The notes: a model not told the origin generated them from the sequence alone. A stretch of 64,000 nt of DNA from Photobacterium gaetbulicola Gung47 (GCA_000940995.1 CP005974.1:1984001-2048000), one strand, 5' to 3'; counted from the stretch's first letter, positions 1-8,627 are shown. Made by a program: numbers and translations.

Positions 1-726
1 GACTATCAACCAACCGCAGAGCGTCCATTTGTTCTTGGTCTGCCGACCGGTGGCACGCCGTTGGCGACCTATAGCGAGCTGATCAAGATGCATCACGATG
101 GGGATGTCAGCTTCAAGCATGTTGTTACGTTCAATATGGACGAGTATGTCGGGATCACTGCGGACCACCCGCAGTCATACCGCACGTTCATGTTTGAGAA
201 TTTCTTCAACCATATTGATATTCCGCTAGAGAACATCAACCTGCTCGACGGCAATACCGGTGACAACGATGCTGAATGCCAGCGTTACGAAGCTAAGATC
301 AAATCCTACGGCAAAATTAATTTGTTCATGGGCGGGGTAGGCAATGATGGCCACATCGCTTTCAACGAGCCGGCTTCTTCGCTGGCGTCGCGAACTCGCG
401 TAAAAACCCTCACTGAAGATACCCGTATCGCCAACTCGCGCTTCTTCGATTCGGATATCAACCAGGTGCCAAAATCCGCCCTGACCATTGGGGTCGGCAC
501 CTTGCTGGATGCAGAGGAAATCCTACTTCTCATCACCGGCCACAACAAGGCTCTGGCATTGGAAGCGGCAGTGGAAGGCTCAGTAAACCATCTATGGACG
601 GTATCGGCATTGCAGTTGCATCCTAAAACCGTTATCGCCTGTGATGCCCCTGCTACTCAGGAGTTAAAAGTGAAGACGCTGAGATACTTCACCGAGTTGG
701 AAGCGGAAAGTATTAAAGGCATTTGA
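1..726 (+). CDS. nagB: Glucosamine-6-phosphate deaminase, 5' end cut by window
   Basis: Cytoplasmic deaminase/isomerase that converts glucosamine-6-phosphate to fructose-6-phosphate and ammonia in amino-sugar catabolism. The reading frame is open from base 1 and shows LGLPTGGTPLATY (sugar-phosphate loop), NMDEYVGI with the catalytic Asp, and GGVGNDGHIAFNEP with the active-site His region. 241 residues are visible; the E. coli enzyme has 266, so about 25 N-terminal residues lie outside the window. The stop is TGA at 724-726. A rho-independent terminator follows, so this is the end of its transcript. Family assignment is secure. Confidence 0.96.
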   Translation, partial: DYQPTAERPFVLGLPTGGTPLATYSELIKMHHDGDVSFKHVVTFNMDEYVGITADHPQSYRTFMFENFFNHIDIPLENINLLDGNTGDNDAECQRYEAKIKSYGKINLFMGGVGNDGHIAFNEPASSLASRTRVKTLTEDTRIANSRFFDSDINQVPKSALTIGVGTLLDAEEILLLITGHNKALALEAAVEGSVNHLWTVSALQLHPKTVIACDAPATQELKVKTLRYFTELEAESIKGI

Positions 727-782
727 TAACCAAGTATCTCCATTAAGCTTCCTAAATGAATAAATCTAATCCTGTTTGAGTT

Positions 783-846
783 AACCGGTTACTTGCACGT
801 TGTAGAATGGAATATTCACAGTGTCAGGAGGTAGCCGGTTTTTTAA
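783..846 (+). terminator. Probable terminator of nagB
   Basis: Stem AACCGGTTAC (783-792) pairs with GTAGCCGGTT (831-840) through one G-U pair, then a run of T. The loop is long, about 38 bases, which lowers confidence. The rest of the gap 727-1069 shows nothing else that I can support. Confidence 0.5.
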
Positions 847-1069
847 TTTTGTCAGACGTTAGTCATTAGGCGGTTTAGTTCTTATTTGGGTGTTTATTTA
901 CCCATAATCGGATGAAGTGCATGTCAGGTTGCGGCTTGGTTCATGGTTGTACAAAAAAAGACTGACTGGGTGCGGTGATGGGTTGCCTGGATATTCGGCC
1001 ATCGCGTTGATGAAACAGAAATGATATAAAAAACTTTCTGTAGATAAACATGCCAAGGCAGTTTTGATT

Positions 1070-1540
1070 ATGGACTCTGTCGTCATTAAAACGGAAAGGT
1101 TAGTCCTTACAGCCGTGAATCATCAGGATATCGATATATACCCAAGCTACTTCAAGATGCAGGTTCAGCAAGAATTTATAAGCTTGTAGACAAGGCATTG
1201 TTTTAAAGACCTAGTGGCTCTAAATCGAAAAACAATAACGACGTATACAAGTTTAGAAAACTCGCTCTTTTGGACAACCCAGCCATAAAAGTGGGTTATG
1301 CCGGCGTGGAACGAGTCCCTGATGTCAACCTTGACGATATTCGTTATGCGTTATTACCGGACTATCAGGGGCTTTGCTTTTGAAGCCGCACGTGCGGTGT
1401 TGGATTTTGTCTTTTCTTCTGGGAAGGAACCCAATTGGGCCAAATAGCCCGCCTTTGTGAGAGCACACGGCATGTGTTGGTGCGAAGGTGAAGGCTCGAG
1501 AGTGGATTTAATCCTACTGAGCATGCATTGTCATCATCTC
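1070..1540 (+). pseudogene. Broken GNAT-family N-acetyltransferase
   Basis: An ATG at 1070 opens a frame reading MDSVVIKTERLVLTAV, the usual start of RimJ-type acetyltransferases. After DIDIY the frame runs into an inserted palindromic element and stops. Acetyltransferase-like coding resumes at about 1255 (LDNPAIKVGYAGVERV, then IRYALLPDYQG). A frameshift near 1374 moves the reading to AFEAARAVLDFVFSSG, which continues the acetyl-CoA binding region. The tail to about 1540 is degraded. Part of the middle of the domain appears to be missing at the insertion. The gene cannot make a working enzyme. Family is inferred from the residual motifs. Confidence 0.72.
1137..1255 (+). repeat. Truncated palindromic intergenic element inside GNAT pseudogene
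   Basis: Begins with TATACCCAAGCTACTTCAAG, the same end sequence as other small palindromes in this window. Inside, TAAGCTTGTA pairs with TACAAGTTTA near the right edge, and CATTGTTTT pairs imperfectly with AAAACAATAACG. If the element is a full inverted repeat, its right terminal arm (CTTGGGTATA side) is missing, and acetyltransferase coding sequence resumes directly after the inner arm. It resembles a non-autonomous MITE-like repeat; mobility is inference. Confidence 0.6.
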
Positions 1541-1601
1541 TTGATTGAACAATTGGCGAATTTCAGTATGATGGCCGGCTTTTCTTGGTGCGGAGGATAG
1601 C

Positions 1602-2954
1602 ATGTTTATTGGTTTTGATTATGGAACGGCCAATTGCTCGGTAGCAGTGATGGAGCAGGGCCAGCCACGTATGCTTGCTCTGGAAGGCGAGAGCAGTTTT
1701 ATTCCTTCGACACTTTGTGCACCGACTCGAGAGGCAGTAAGCGAGTATTTGTACCGTCATATGGGCGTGCAGCCCGGCGATGAGTTGGGCGAACAAGTCT
1801 TGCGTCGTGCCATTGCATTTAACCGCGAAGAAGACATTATTGTCGAAAAAGGCGATCTGTTATTTGGTCAGGCTGCACTCGATCTGTATCTCGATGATCC
1901 TGAAGAGGTGTATTACGTCAAATCACCTAAGTCCTTTCTAGGGGCGAATGGTCTGCGTGATGTGCAAATTCGTTTTTTTGAAGATCTGGTTTGCGCCATG
2001 ATGAGCAATATCAAGCACAAAGCAGAAGCTCAGCTTGATAAGGCGATCATCAGCACAATGATTGGCCGTCCGGTTAACTTTCAGGGCACTGGCGGTGAAA
2101 GAGCCAATCAGCAGGCAGAGTCAATATTGTGCCAGGCGGCCAAGAGGGCAGGGTTCCAGCACATAGAATTTCAGTTCGAGCCTGTGGCTGCAGGGCTTGA
2201 GTATGAAAGTACACTAACAGAAGACAAAACCGTATTGGTGGTCGATATTGGTGGCGGTACGACCGATTGCTCAATGATCCAGATGGGACCGAGTTGGGTG
2301 GGTAAGACGGATCGAACCGAAAGTCTTTTGGCCCACACCGGGCTGCGCGTTGGCGGAAATGACCTCGATATCTATTTGGCTTTTCGCCAAATCATGCCTC
2401 AGTTAGGCTTGGGCACCAAAACCCAGAAAGGGATTGATATGCCAATAGGCCAATTCTGGAACCCGATTGCCATCAACAATGTTGTGGCGCAAACGGATTT
2501 CTACGGTTCGTCTAATCTTGCGGTATTGAAGCAATTGCAGCGTGATGCTGCTGAGCCCGAGAAGTTGAAGCATCTTCTTAGAGTCTATCAGGAGACACTG
2601 GGCTATCAGCTTGTGCGAAAGGCTGAGGAGTGCAAGATTGCTTTGTCAGATGCTCAGACACATCGCTTGGCTTTATCTCAACTCTCGGATTTGCTCGAAG
2701 TGGAAGTAAGCCAAGAGCAACTGGCTCAGGCCATTGAGGCACCAAGGGTACATATAAGCCAGTTGGTAACGGACGCTATTGCGCAAAGCGGTATAAAACC
2801 CGATGTTGTATACATGACCGGAGGTACAGCCCGCTCACCAATATTACGGGCGTGTATCGAGCAGCAATTGCCATCGACTCCGGTGGTCAGCGGTAGTTAC
2901 TTTGGCTCAGTCACAGCAGGTCTTGCACGCTGGGCGCAGCAGACTTTTGACTAG
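1602..2954 (+). CDS. yegD: Hsp70-like chaperone YegD
   Basis: Short Hsp70-family protein of 450 residues, the same length as E. coli YegD and lacking the full DnaK substrate and lid domains. The actin-like ATPase core is visible: phosphate-1 loop GFDYGTANCSVAV at the N-terminus, phosphate-2 loop VVDIGGGTTDCS near residue 213, and adenosine motif MTGGTARSP near residue 407. The start is ATG 1602 with GGAGG about 10 bases upstream. It is transcribed alone, with a terminator behind it. Its clients are not known from sequence. Confidence 0.95.
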   Translation: MFIGFDYGTANCSVAVMEQGQPRMLALEGESSFIPSTLCAPTREAVSEYLYRHMGVQPGDELGEQVLRRAIAFNREEDIIVEKGDLLFGQAALDLYLDDPEEVYYVKSPKSFLGANGLRDVQIRFFEDLVCAMMSNIKHKAEAQLDKAIISTMIGRPVNFQGTGGERANQQAESILCQAAKRAGFQHIEFQFEPVAAGLEYESTLTEDKTVLVVDIGGGTTDCSMIQMGPSWVGKTDRTESLLAHTGLRVGGNDLDIYLAFRQIMPQLGLGTKTQKGIDMPIGQFWNPIAINNVVAQTDFYGSSNLAVLKQLQRDAAEPEKLKHLLRVYQETLGYQLVRKAEECKIALSDAQTHRLALSQLSDLLEVEVSQEQLAQAIEAPRVHISQLVTDAIAQSGIKPDVVYMTGGTARSPILRACIEQQLPSTPVVSGSYFGSVTAGLARWAQQTFD

Positions 2955-3001
2955 TCGCTGGCGATTTAATTAGCGTTTTAAAATTGTTTAATTGTGTTGT
3001 A

Positions 3002-3057
3002 AAAAAGCCTGCTTGTCTGTATTCCAATTGATGGGTCACATTGATAGCAGGCTTTTT
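3002..3057. terminator. Bidirectional terminator between yegD and HiPIP gene
   Basis: AAAAAGCCTGCT (3002-3013) pairs with AGCAGGCTTTTTT (3046-3058). There are T runs on both strands, and it lies between convergent genes. Confidence 0.75.
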
Positions 3058-3100
3058 TCAGTATGACCCTAAAAGGTCTGGAGATAAATAAGGTGGGGGA

Positions 3101-3406
3101 TTAGGGCTTCTTCACCCAGGCGCTGCACCAACCATTGGTATTCACTGCTTTACCGGGGAAAATCGCACATGGTCGCCATTCGTCTCCATCATTACCTTGA
3201 ATCAAGGCACAGTTGCCACAATGCTTATCACTATCTGCGGCTTGGTGTACGTATTGGAGGGCCTTGGCTTGAGGATCATCCTCTGTCAAATGGGGTAAAT
3301 CAGAGGCATGTGCGGGCTTGACTAGTAACTCTTTACCAACAGTTATACCGATAACACTGGCCAGCCCAAGTTTGAGGAAATTCCTTCTATTCGTTGTGTT
3401 TTTCAT
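3101..3406 (-). CDS. Tat-exported high-potential iron-sulfur protein (HiPIP)
   Basis: Small periplasmic [4Fe-4S] electron carrier. The precursor has a twin-arginine signal (NRRNFLKLGL) followed by a hydrophobic stretch and an AHAS cleavage region near residue 34. The mature part has four cysteines in the HiPIP pattern: CGNC, then a Cys in RPCAIFPG, then WCSAW near the C-terminus. I chose ATG 3406 (101 aa), preceded by AAAGG about 12 bases upstream, over the GTG at 3433. It lies alone on the minus strand, convergent with yegD. The redox partner is unknown. HiPIPs are best known from photosynthetic purple bacteria, so an example here is notable. Confidence 0.88.
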   Translation of the reverse strand: MKNTTNRRNFLKLGLASVIGITVGKELLVKPAHASDLPHLTEDDPQAKALQYVHQAADSDKHCGNCALIQGNDGDEWRPCAIFPGKAVNTNGWCSAWVKKP

Positions 3407-3764
3407 TTCATTACGACCTTTCTCATTGCTCACAAAGTTAACGATAATCGTTTTTGTTATTTGGCTTACTCTACAAGGGTAATACGGAATCCAAGCCGAT
3501 GGCGGATTAAAATGTGATAAATTTATCTGGTTTGTTATTTTTTATGTCTATACTTTGCTTTTGTGTTTTTGGGTGAGTGGTTTGTGGCTGTTGGTTGATA
3601 AGTGAACGATCAAGGGGGTAGTTCTCATTTTTGCTACTAACATGCTGACAAATAAGGCTTGATCTGAAACAAGCTTTTACAGATTTGGTTGAAGTTTGGC
3701 TTGCAACATTTTGGTTACAAGCGCATCATCTTGCGTCGAGAACAGCGAGTCATAAGGATAAAAA
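3407..3764. other. AT-rich divergent intergenic region
   Basis: Promoter region between the HiPIP gene and the HAD gene. A perfect small dyad AACGATAATCGTT is at 3440-3452, just upstream of the HiPIP start. It contains a GATAAT piece like a partial Fur box, but it is too short to assign. I see no small gene. Confidence 0.4.
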
Positions 3765-4427
3765 ATGGCAAATTTGTTTTTATTAGATATTGATGGGGCG
3801 CTGGTAGATTCACATAACCTAGAGCTGGATTGCTATGCTAGAGCGGTCAATGAGGTACTAGGTATTGAGATGGACACAGACCTTTCCCTGTATGCTAATT
3901 TGACCGATGCCGGTGTGTTAGATGAGCTTATCGTTAAACACGGTATTACCGAGAGCCGATCGATTATTCATCGCAAAGTAGAGAACCGTTATCTGACTCT
4001 GGTTCAGCAAGCAATAAATGAGTACCCCGAGACAGTCCGTGAGGTAATGGGGGCAAAAGAGTTTTTGATGCAAGTGAAGGAGCTGAGGGATACTTATATC
4101 GCGATTGCGACCAGCAGCTGGGCGTCGGCGGCAAAATTAAAGCTGCGGGCGGCAGGCTTAGACATCGGCAACATCACCTTTGCTTCTTCATCTGACGCGT
4201 TGAGTCGAACGGAAATCATGGCCCTGGCTGCATTTCGTGCCAAGCAAGACTCAGGGGTTGTCTTTGACCGTCGTGTTGTCTTTGCCCATGGCGATCGCAG
4301 CAAGCATGCATCACAAGAGCTAGGTTATGACTATGTAGAGGTAGGTAATGGGTCAGGTCGTCATGCCAATATTCCAAATCTGGCTCATTATCAGGCCGCT
4401 TTTTCACAATTAGCGTTGTCGGCATAG
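3765..4427 (+). CDS. HAD-superfamily hydrolase, beta-phosphoglucomutase-like
   Basis: 220-residue cytoplasmic HAD phosphatase. Motif I is LLDIDGALVDS, where the two Asp are present but the usual Thr of DxDGT is Ala. Motif II is IAIATSS near residue 112. A cap of about 80 residues lies between them. Motif IV is weak: FAHGDRS replaces the usual E/GD-D pattern, so catalytic strength is uncertain. Start ATG 3765 has AAGGA 9 bases upstream. Single gene; substrate unknown. Confidence 0.75.
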   Translation: MANLFLLDIDGALVDSHNLELDCYARAVNEVLGIEMDTDLSLYANLTDAGVLDELIVKHGITESRSIIHRKVENRYLTLVQQAINEYPETVREVMGAKEFLMQVKELRDTYIAIATSSWASAAKLKLRAAGLDIGNITFASSSDALSRTEIMALAAFRAKQDSGVVFDRRVVFAHGDRSKHASQELGYDYVEVGNGSGRHANIPNLAHYQAAFSQLALSA

Positions 4428-4527
4428 GAAGTCACGTATCTTGACAGGTGTGAGGATCCTTCCAGAGCCTCGACTTTATTGGGCGTAGTATGAGCAGTTA
4501 TCATCTTTTATTTGCATTCGAATTGCT

Positions 4528-4822
4528 ATGCTAAATTTACGCCCAATGAATCTGTTATTCCTTTCATTACTCTGCACACCTCTCTTTTTATCGTCAGTAT
4601 ATGGAGCCCAGGAAGAAGTTCCGTATTGCCATCAATTTGCCGATTTTAATTTCCCCGATTATATGGCGCTTTGGAATGATTATTAATCAATTTGATAGGG
4701 CGTACTGGTGGAAAATAGCTGAGCAGCTAGCCGCTTCTGCGCAAGATGAGCGGGCTAAAATCTGGGTATTGAATAACCCGTCTCGATTTATCTCATTATT
4801 AAACTCACCTCCCATTGGCTGA
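4528..4822 (+). pseudogene. Small secreted protein split by a frameshift
   Basis: ATG 4528 opens a 52-residue frame with a clear signal peptide (NLLFLSLLCTPLFLSSVYGA) followed by QEEVPYCHQFADFNFPDYMALWNDY, then TAA at 4684. The +1 frame continues directly with INQFDRAYWWKIAEQLAASA and ends at 4822. Joined by a +1 shift at about 4680, the two pieces make a plausible exported protein of roughly 95 residues. I do not recognise the family. It could be a real pseudogene, a sequencing error, or less likely a programmed shift. Confidence 0.5.
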
Positions 4823-4854
4823 TGATTAGATAGAACCCTCTACAAGTTTTATGT

Positions 4855-4887
4855 TATACCCAAGCAACTTGGAGTTGCTTGGGTATA
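4855..4887. repeat. Perfect REP-like palindrome
   Basis: TATACCCAAGCAACT (4855-4869), loop TGG, AGTTGCTTGGGTATA (4873-4887): 15-bp perfect arms. It lies 30 bp before the next gene start, so it would be in its leader RNA or between transcripts. Same family as the elements near 1137, 8577 and 18381. Confidence 0.8.
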
Positions 4888-4917
4888 ATTATAATAACGG
4901 GCTTGGAGTAATATCAT

Positions 4918-5325
4918 ATGGATGAGAAATGGGTTGTGCAGTGGTTTAATGAAGTCTGGTCTAAGGCTGATAGCTCAAGGTTACAGGTATTAGCTTCTGA
5001 TCCTTTTCATTTTCACGTACCTGGTGGTAAAAGTTATCTGCTTAGCCATAATGAATACCTTAATTTTATTACGCTATGGGGACAACGGTTCAAGGATGTG
5101 ACCTTTCGAATTGTTGATACCGTCAGAGATGGCAACAAAACCGTGGTTATTTATCAGTGCCATGCATTGTATTGTGGCGGGTGGGCGAAAATACCGGCAA
5201 AAAAGCAAAAAGTCATGATGACAGGTATGGCTTTTTTCAAACACAAGGATGATAAAATTATCGACTGCCGGCTGGAAGACAGTAGCTTTGATTTATACCA
5301 GCAGTTGACCCGGCGACTGGAATGA
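4918..5325 (+). CDS. NTF2-like (SnoaL-type) protein
   Basis: 135-residue cytoplasmic protein without signal or membrane segment. It fits the cone-shaped NTF2/SnoaL fold: an N-terminal helix WVVQWFNEVWSKAD, a short FHFHVPGG region, then alternating strands ending in MAFFKHKDDKIIDCRLEDSS, where the K-I-x-x-x-x-x-ED pattern is typical. Such proteins can be small enzymes or ligand binders; no specific function can be assigned. Single gene with a terminator 2 bases after the stop. Confidence 0.6.
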   Translation: MDEKWVVQWFNEVWSKADSSRLQVLASDPFHFHVPGGKSYLLSHNEYLNFITLWGQRFKDVTFRIVDTVRDGNKTVVIYQCHALYCGGWAKIPAKKQKVMMTGMAFFKHKDDKIIDCRLEDSSFDLYQQLTRRLE

Positions 5326-5326
5326 A

Positions 5327-5360
5327 AACACCCCGCGTAGTTATGTATCACGGGGTGTTT
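5327..5360. terminator. Terminator between convergent genes
   Basis: AACACCCCGCG (5327-5337) pairs with CACGGGGTGTTT (5349-5360). It lies between the NTF2-like gene and the minus-strand symporter and could serve both. Confidence 0.7.
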
Positions 5361-5395
5361 ACTTGCTGGTTACCTGCGCAGGGCAGATAAGACGA

Positions 5396-6769
5396 TTAGG
5401 CTGTTTGAAGGTCTGCTGGTGGCGGGGTCAGTTTTTGGAAGAACTCACGCGTCTCCGTCACAATCACATCACGTAGCAAGATCAATCCAATCAGGTTTGG
5501 AATCGCCATCAAACCATTCACGATGTCGGCAATCAGCCAAATCATATCAAGCTTCATGAAGGCGCCTGCCGCAATCAAGACCAAGAAGAAAATCTTGTAA
5601 GGCAGAATAGCTTTGACGCCGAACAAATAGGTAATACAACGCTCACCATAGTAGTTCCAGCCCAGAATGGTTGTGAAGGCAAAGAACATCAGGCCAATCG
5701 TTACCATCATTGGACCAATGAAGCTGGAGTCCAAACCGCTGGCAAAGGCGTAGCTGGTCATCGCCGCACCGGCATAGTCACTCTGCCAGGCACCGGTTAC
5801 GACCAGGGTAAGACCGGTCATGGTACAGATGATAATGGTATCGAAGAAAGTACCTGTCATCGAGATCAGACCTTGCTCAACACACGAGTCAGTTTTCGCT
5901 GCAGCGGCGGCCATTGGTGCACTACCAAGGCCTGATTCGTTGGAGAATACACCGCGGGCGATACCTGATTGGATAGCTAGCATAATACCGGCACCGACGA
6001 AACCACCAGTGGCGGCGTGACCGGTAAAGGCTGATTGAATCACAAGCTGAATCGCCTCAGGGACAGCGCTGTATTGCGAACCAAGAACAATGACACAAGC
6101 CAGGATGTAGAACAGTGCCATGAAAGGAACAACTTTGCTGGCGACTTTGGCAATAGACTGCACACCGCCAAGCGTAACGACAGCAACCAGAATGGTCAGT
6201 ACCACCACGGTGATTTCGCGCGGGATCTCAAACGACAGGTAGGCCGCATCGACAATCGCATTGGCTTGAGGGAACGTACCAATACCAAAGCAGGCAACTC
6301 CCAGCGCGAAGACCGCGAATAGGCGAGCCAGCCATTTCTGACCTGTACCTTTTTCGATGTAATACATAGGACCGCCAAGCATTTGGCCGTTGGCATCGAC
6401 TTCACGGTACTTTACTGCCAATAGGCATTCGGCATACTTGGTCGCCATGCCAAACAGTGCCGCTAGCCACATCCAGAACAGGGCTCCTGGGCCACCCAGT
6501 TTGATGGCGGTAGCAACACCAACAATGTTACCTGTACCTATAGTGGCAGAAAGTGCTGTACACAGAGCGGCAAAGCTAGAGACGTCGCCGTCTGCTTTGC
6601 TGTTTTTATTTCCTTTAAAGAGGTAGCCCAAAGCGAGGGGTAGGTAGCGGATCTGGATTAGCCCGAGGCGAACTGTCAGATAAACGCCTGTACCTACTAG
6701 CAAAAGAAGTAGCGGCGGGCCCCAAACAAGGTTATCGATAGTTTGTAAGAAGTTATAAAGTGGGTTCAT
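5396..6769 (-). CDS. Sodium:alanine/glycine symporter (AGCS family)
   Basis: Inner-membrane Na+-coupled importer of glycine/alanine, 457 residues from the chosen start. Visible features are the N-terminal NLVWGPPLLLLLVGTGVYLT, the family signature around SALSATIGTGNIVGVATAI near residue 80, and about 10 hydrophobic segments through to the C-terminus. I prefer ATG 6769 (MNPLYNF) because AAAGAG precedes it; an upstream ATG at 6793 would add eight charged residues. A tandem glycine riboswitch lies in its leader (6875-7124), so glycine should control expression. That makes glycine a likely substrate. Vibrio cholerae has the same arrangement. Confidence 0.93.
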   Translation of the reverse strand: MNPLYNFLQTIDNLVWGPPLLLLLVGTGVYLTVRLGLIQIRYLPLALGYLFKGNKNSKADGDVSSFAALCTALSATIGTGNIVGVATAIKLGGPGALFWMWLAALFGMATKYAECLLAVKYREVDANGQMLGGPMYYIEKGTGQKWLARLFAVFALGVACFGIGTFPQANAIVDAAYLSFEIPREITVVVLTILVAVVTLGGVQSIAKVASKVVPFMALFYILACVIVLGSQYSAVPEAIQLVIQSAFTGHAATGGFVGAGIMLAIQSGIARGVFSNESGLGSAPMAAAAAKTDSCVEQGLISMTGTFFDTIIICTMTGLTLVVTGAWQSDYAGAAMTSYAFASGLDSSFIGPMMVTIGLMFFAFTTILGWNYYGERCITYLFGVKAILPYKIFFLVLIAAGAFMKLDMIWLIADIVNGLMAIPNLIGLILLRDVIVTETREFFQKLTPPPADLQTA

Positions 6770-6874
6770 TTTCTCTTTACCTTTAAACATCAAAGGAAGA
6801 GATAAAGAACAACAGTTATACCGTTGCGAGGTGTTTCAGAATGTTGGTGTTACTTTCTGTGCTGTTGATCTTAT

Positions 6875-7124
6875 CTCCTCTGTCCTTTTGCCTGAGAGTT
6901 TCACCTGAATTCAGGTTTGCTCCTTCGGCGTCCGATTTAACGGATCTCTCCAGAGGCTCCTCCAACAACAGTCCATACCCTTCTCAATTTTCAACTGAGT
7001 AAGGTGCCTGAAAGATTTACTTGCCATTGTTTGCATTGGCTGCAAACGGGATAGCCAGCTTACTTCTTCGGCGGGCTCGCGACTAGTTTGCACACTAGCA
7101 CTCGCCACTCTCCTGCTGTCTTCA
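6875..7124 (-). promoter_or_regulatory. Tandem glycine riboswitch
   Basis: On the minus strand two gcvT-type aptamers follow each other. The upstream one shows CAGGAGAGTGGC (about 7115-7104), GCCGAAGAAG, and a TCTTTCAGGCAC box. The downstream one shows CTGGAGAGATCC, GCCGAAGGAGCAAACC, and CTCTCAGGCAAAAGGACAGA next to 6880. These are the conserved core boxes of cooperative glycine riboswitches. About 105 bases separate it from the symporter start. Whether it switches transcription or translation cannot be read with certainty. Confidence 0.93.
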
Positions 7125-7127
7125 TCG

Positions 7128-7796
7128 GAACTCAAAATTGCCGAGACATAGTAATAGATAAAAATGCGATTGTCTTCAAAAAATTCAACAAATTTTAAGT
7201 GGATGAGTTGACGTGCTAGACAAAAGTGCCTGCTTTTTCATTTCTCACGGCTTAATAAACGGTGTCATCGGTGGCTCAATCGAGCCCACTGAAGATAGTG
7301 TTAAGCCGCTTAGTTGTTGGACTCTTCTTGATGGCTGACTGATGGGGGACTGCGTGCAGTAAAGGCGACTCAATTTATAGAATTGTGACCGAATTTGTAT
7401 ATGGTGACAATGCGTTCACTGCAAGTGTGTTGATATGGTCTTTTTCTTGCTTATGAGCTCTAACGCAATAAATTTGTGGTGTGGACGGTGAAAAAGGGCA
7501 AAAATCAAATTTAATAAAGTGCGATGGGAAGAATTTTGTTAGATTATTTTTGAATAAAAAATTAATTTAAATTCGCTTTGGCTATAGATAGCCAGATTTT
7601 AAAGGCGTATATGCGTTATAACTTATTGAAGTGTTCGTAATAGCAGAATATTTTGAGAAAACAGCGTTAATCTTGCAACAAATTTGCCTTCTGGAATTTT
7701 TTGGGTTTATAGACGTTAATTATCAATGTCACATGACTTTTTTGACGGTCATAAAACTATAAAAAGATCGACGACGATTTATGACAAGGAGTGTCT
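7128..7796. other. Long AT-rich intergenic region
   Basis: About 670 bases between the riboswitch promoter and the AraC-type gene. It should hold the divergent promoters. I found no supported gene, RNA or repeat in it. Confidence 0.4.
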
Positions 7797-7817
7797 ATGA
7801 AGACAAAATACTTGTAA
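7797..7817 (+). CDS. Possible six-codon leader peptide (MKTKYL)
   Basis: ATG 7797 is preceded by AAGGAG at 7786-7791, the best ribosome site in the region. The frame is ATG AAG ACA AAA TAC TTG TAA. It ends 26 bases before the GTG start of the AraC-type regulator. It could be a translated leader that affects downstream expression, or chance. Too short to judge from sequence alone. Confidence 0.25.
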   Translation: MKTKYL

Positions 7818-7843
7818 TTTTCTTGATAGATTAAGGTGAAGTT

Positions 7844-8551
7844 GTGATATGGGTTAGTTGTAGTCACTTTGATAAAGTGGCAGAAGCGAAAGAAAACCTC
7901 AAGATGTCACATGATGTAGTTGACGTCTCACCTTTTGAGCTGTTGTCAACCATGACAGGTCAGGAGCTGATTTTCCTTGAGGTCGTAGACTCAACGTCAA
8001 ACGGTTTTGAATTGCTGCAGTCGGTTAAGAGCCGTTTCCCGCAAACCAAAGTCGTTGTGGTTTACCATAGCCTTGATGCCGATCTCGCATTAAATGTTCT
8101 TCGTGCGGGGGGAGAGGATGTGATCGCGGCTAATGCCACCAAACAGGAAATTGATGCCTGCTTTAGCAGACTTCATACTCACAATGTGGTTGCTGAGCCG
8201 GTACAGGGATTTGAGCAGCGCGAGCTGTCAATAAGGCCAGCCTTGAAGATCATTGATGAGAATATAAGTTCGCCGCTAAGGGAAGAAGATCTCGCTAATG
8301 CTTGCCATTACTCTCCGACTTATTTCTCTCGCTTGTTTCACAATGTGATGGGGGTAACCTTAAAGCAGTATATCATCAAGAAGCGATTGGATCTGGCCTG
8401 TGGACTGCTGAGTTCCGATAGGGAAAAAATCTCGCAGATTGCCCATTCGGCAGGCTTCAAAGATGTTTCCTATTTTTCCCGCGTGTTCAAGAAGCATATG
8501 GGCTGCTCGCCGGGCGAGTTCAGAATGCGTAAGCATAACCTTCATACCTGA
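7844..8551 (+). CDS. AraC-family regulator with receiver-like N-terminus
   Basis: 235-residue transcription factor. Residues 1-120 follow a CheY-like pattern (LIFLEVVD, VVVVYHSLDAD, VLRAGGEDVIAANATKQEI), but the phospho-acceptor position appears to be Glu (FLEVV) and the acidic pair at the start is missing, so it looks like a pseudo-receiver. Residues 128-235 are an AraC/XylS double helix-turn-helix: LREEDLANACHYSPTYFSRLF and ISQIAHSAGFKDVSYFSRVF, ending CSPGEFR. The start is GTG 7844 with AAGGTGAA directly upstream. No adjacent histidine kinase. Target genes unknown; the J-domain gene downstream is a candidate. Confidence 0.85.
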   Translation: MIWVSCSHFDKVAEAKENLKMSHDVVDVSPFELLSTMTGQELIFLEVVDSTSNGFELLQSVKSRFPQTKVVVVYHSLDADLALNVLRAGGEDVIAANATKQEIDACFSRLHTHNVVAEPVQGFEQRELSIRPALKIIDENISSPLREEDLANACHYSPTYFSRLFHNVMGVTLKQYIIKKRLDLACGLLSSDREKISQIAHSAGFKDVSYFSRVFKKHMGCSPGEFRMRKHNLHT

Positions 8552-8576
8552 AATTGATATAAGATTGTTCAGAGAG

Positions 8577-8627
8577 CAACCCATATACCTAAGTGGCATC
8601 AAGTCACTTGGGTACATGGGTTGTTTT
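8577..8627 (+). terminator. REP-like palindrome acting as terminator
   Basis: CAACCCATATACCTAAGTG (8577-8595) pairs with CACTTGGGTACATGGGTTG (8605-8623) with two mismatches, followed by TTTTT. It is 25 bases behind the AraC-type gene. It shares the ACCCAAG/CTTGGGTA core of the other palindromes. Confidence 0.65.

Noticed and set aside
898..1086. Minus-strand ORF of 62 residues near the GNAT pseudogene
   Set aside because: No ribosome site or recognisable feature, and it overlaps the pseudogene start.
3440..3452. Fur box upstream of the HiPIP gene
   Set aside because: The dyad AACGATAATCGTT covers only part of the 19-bp consensus.
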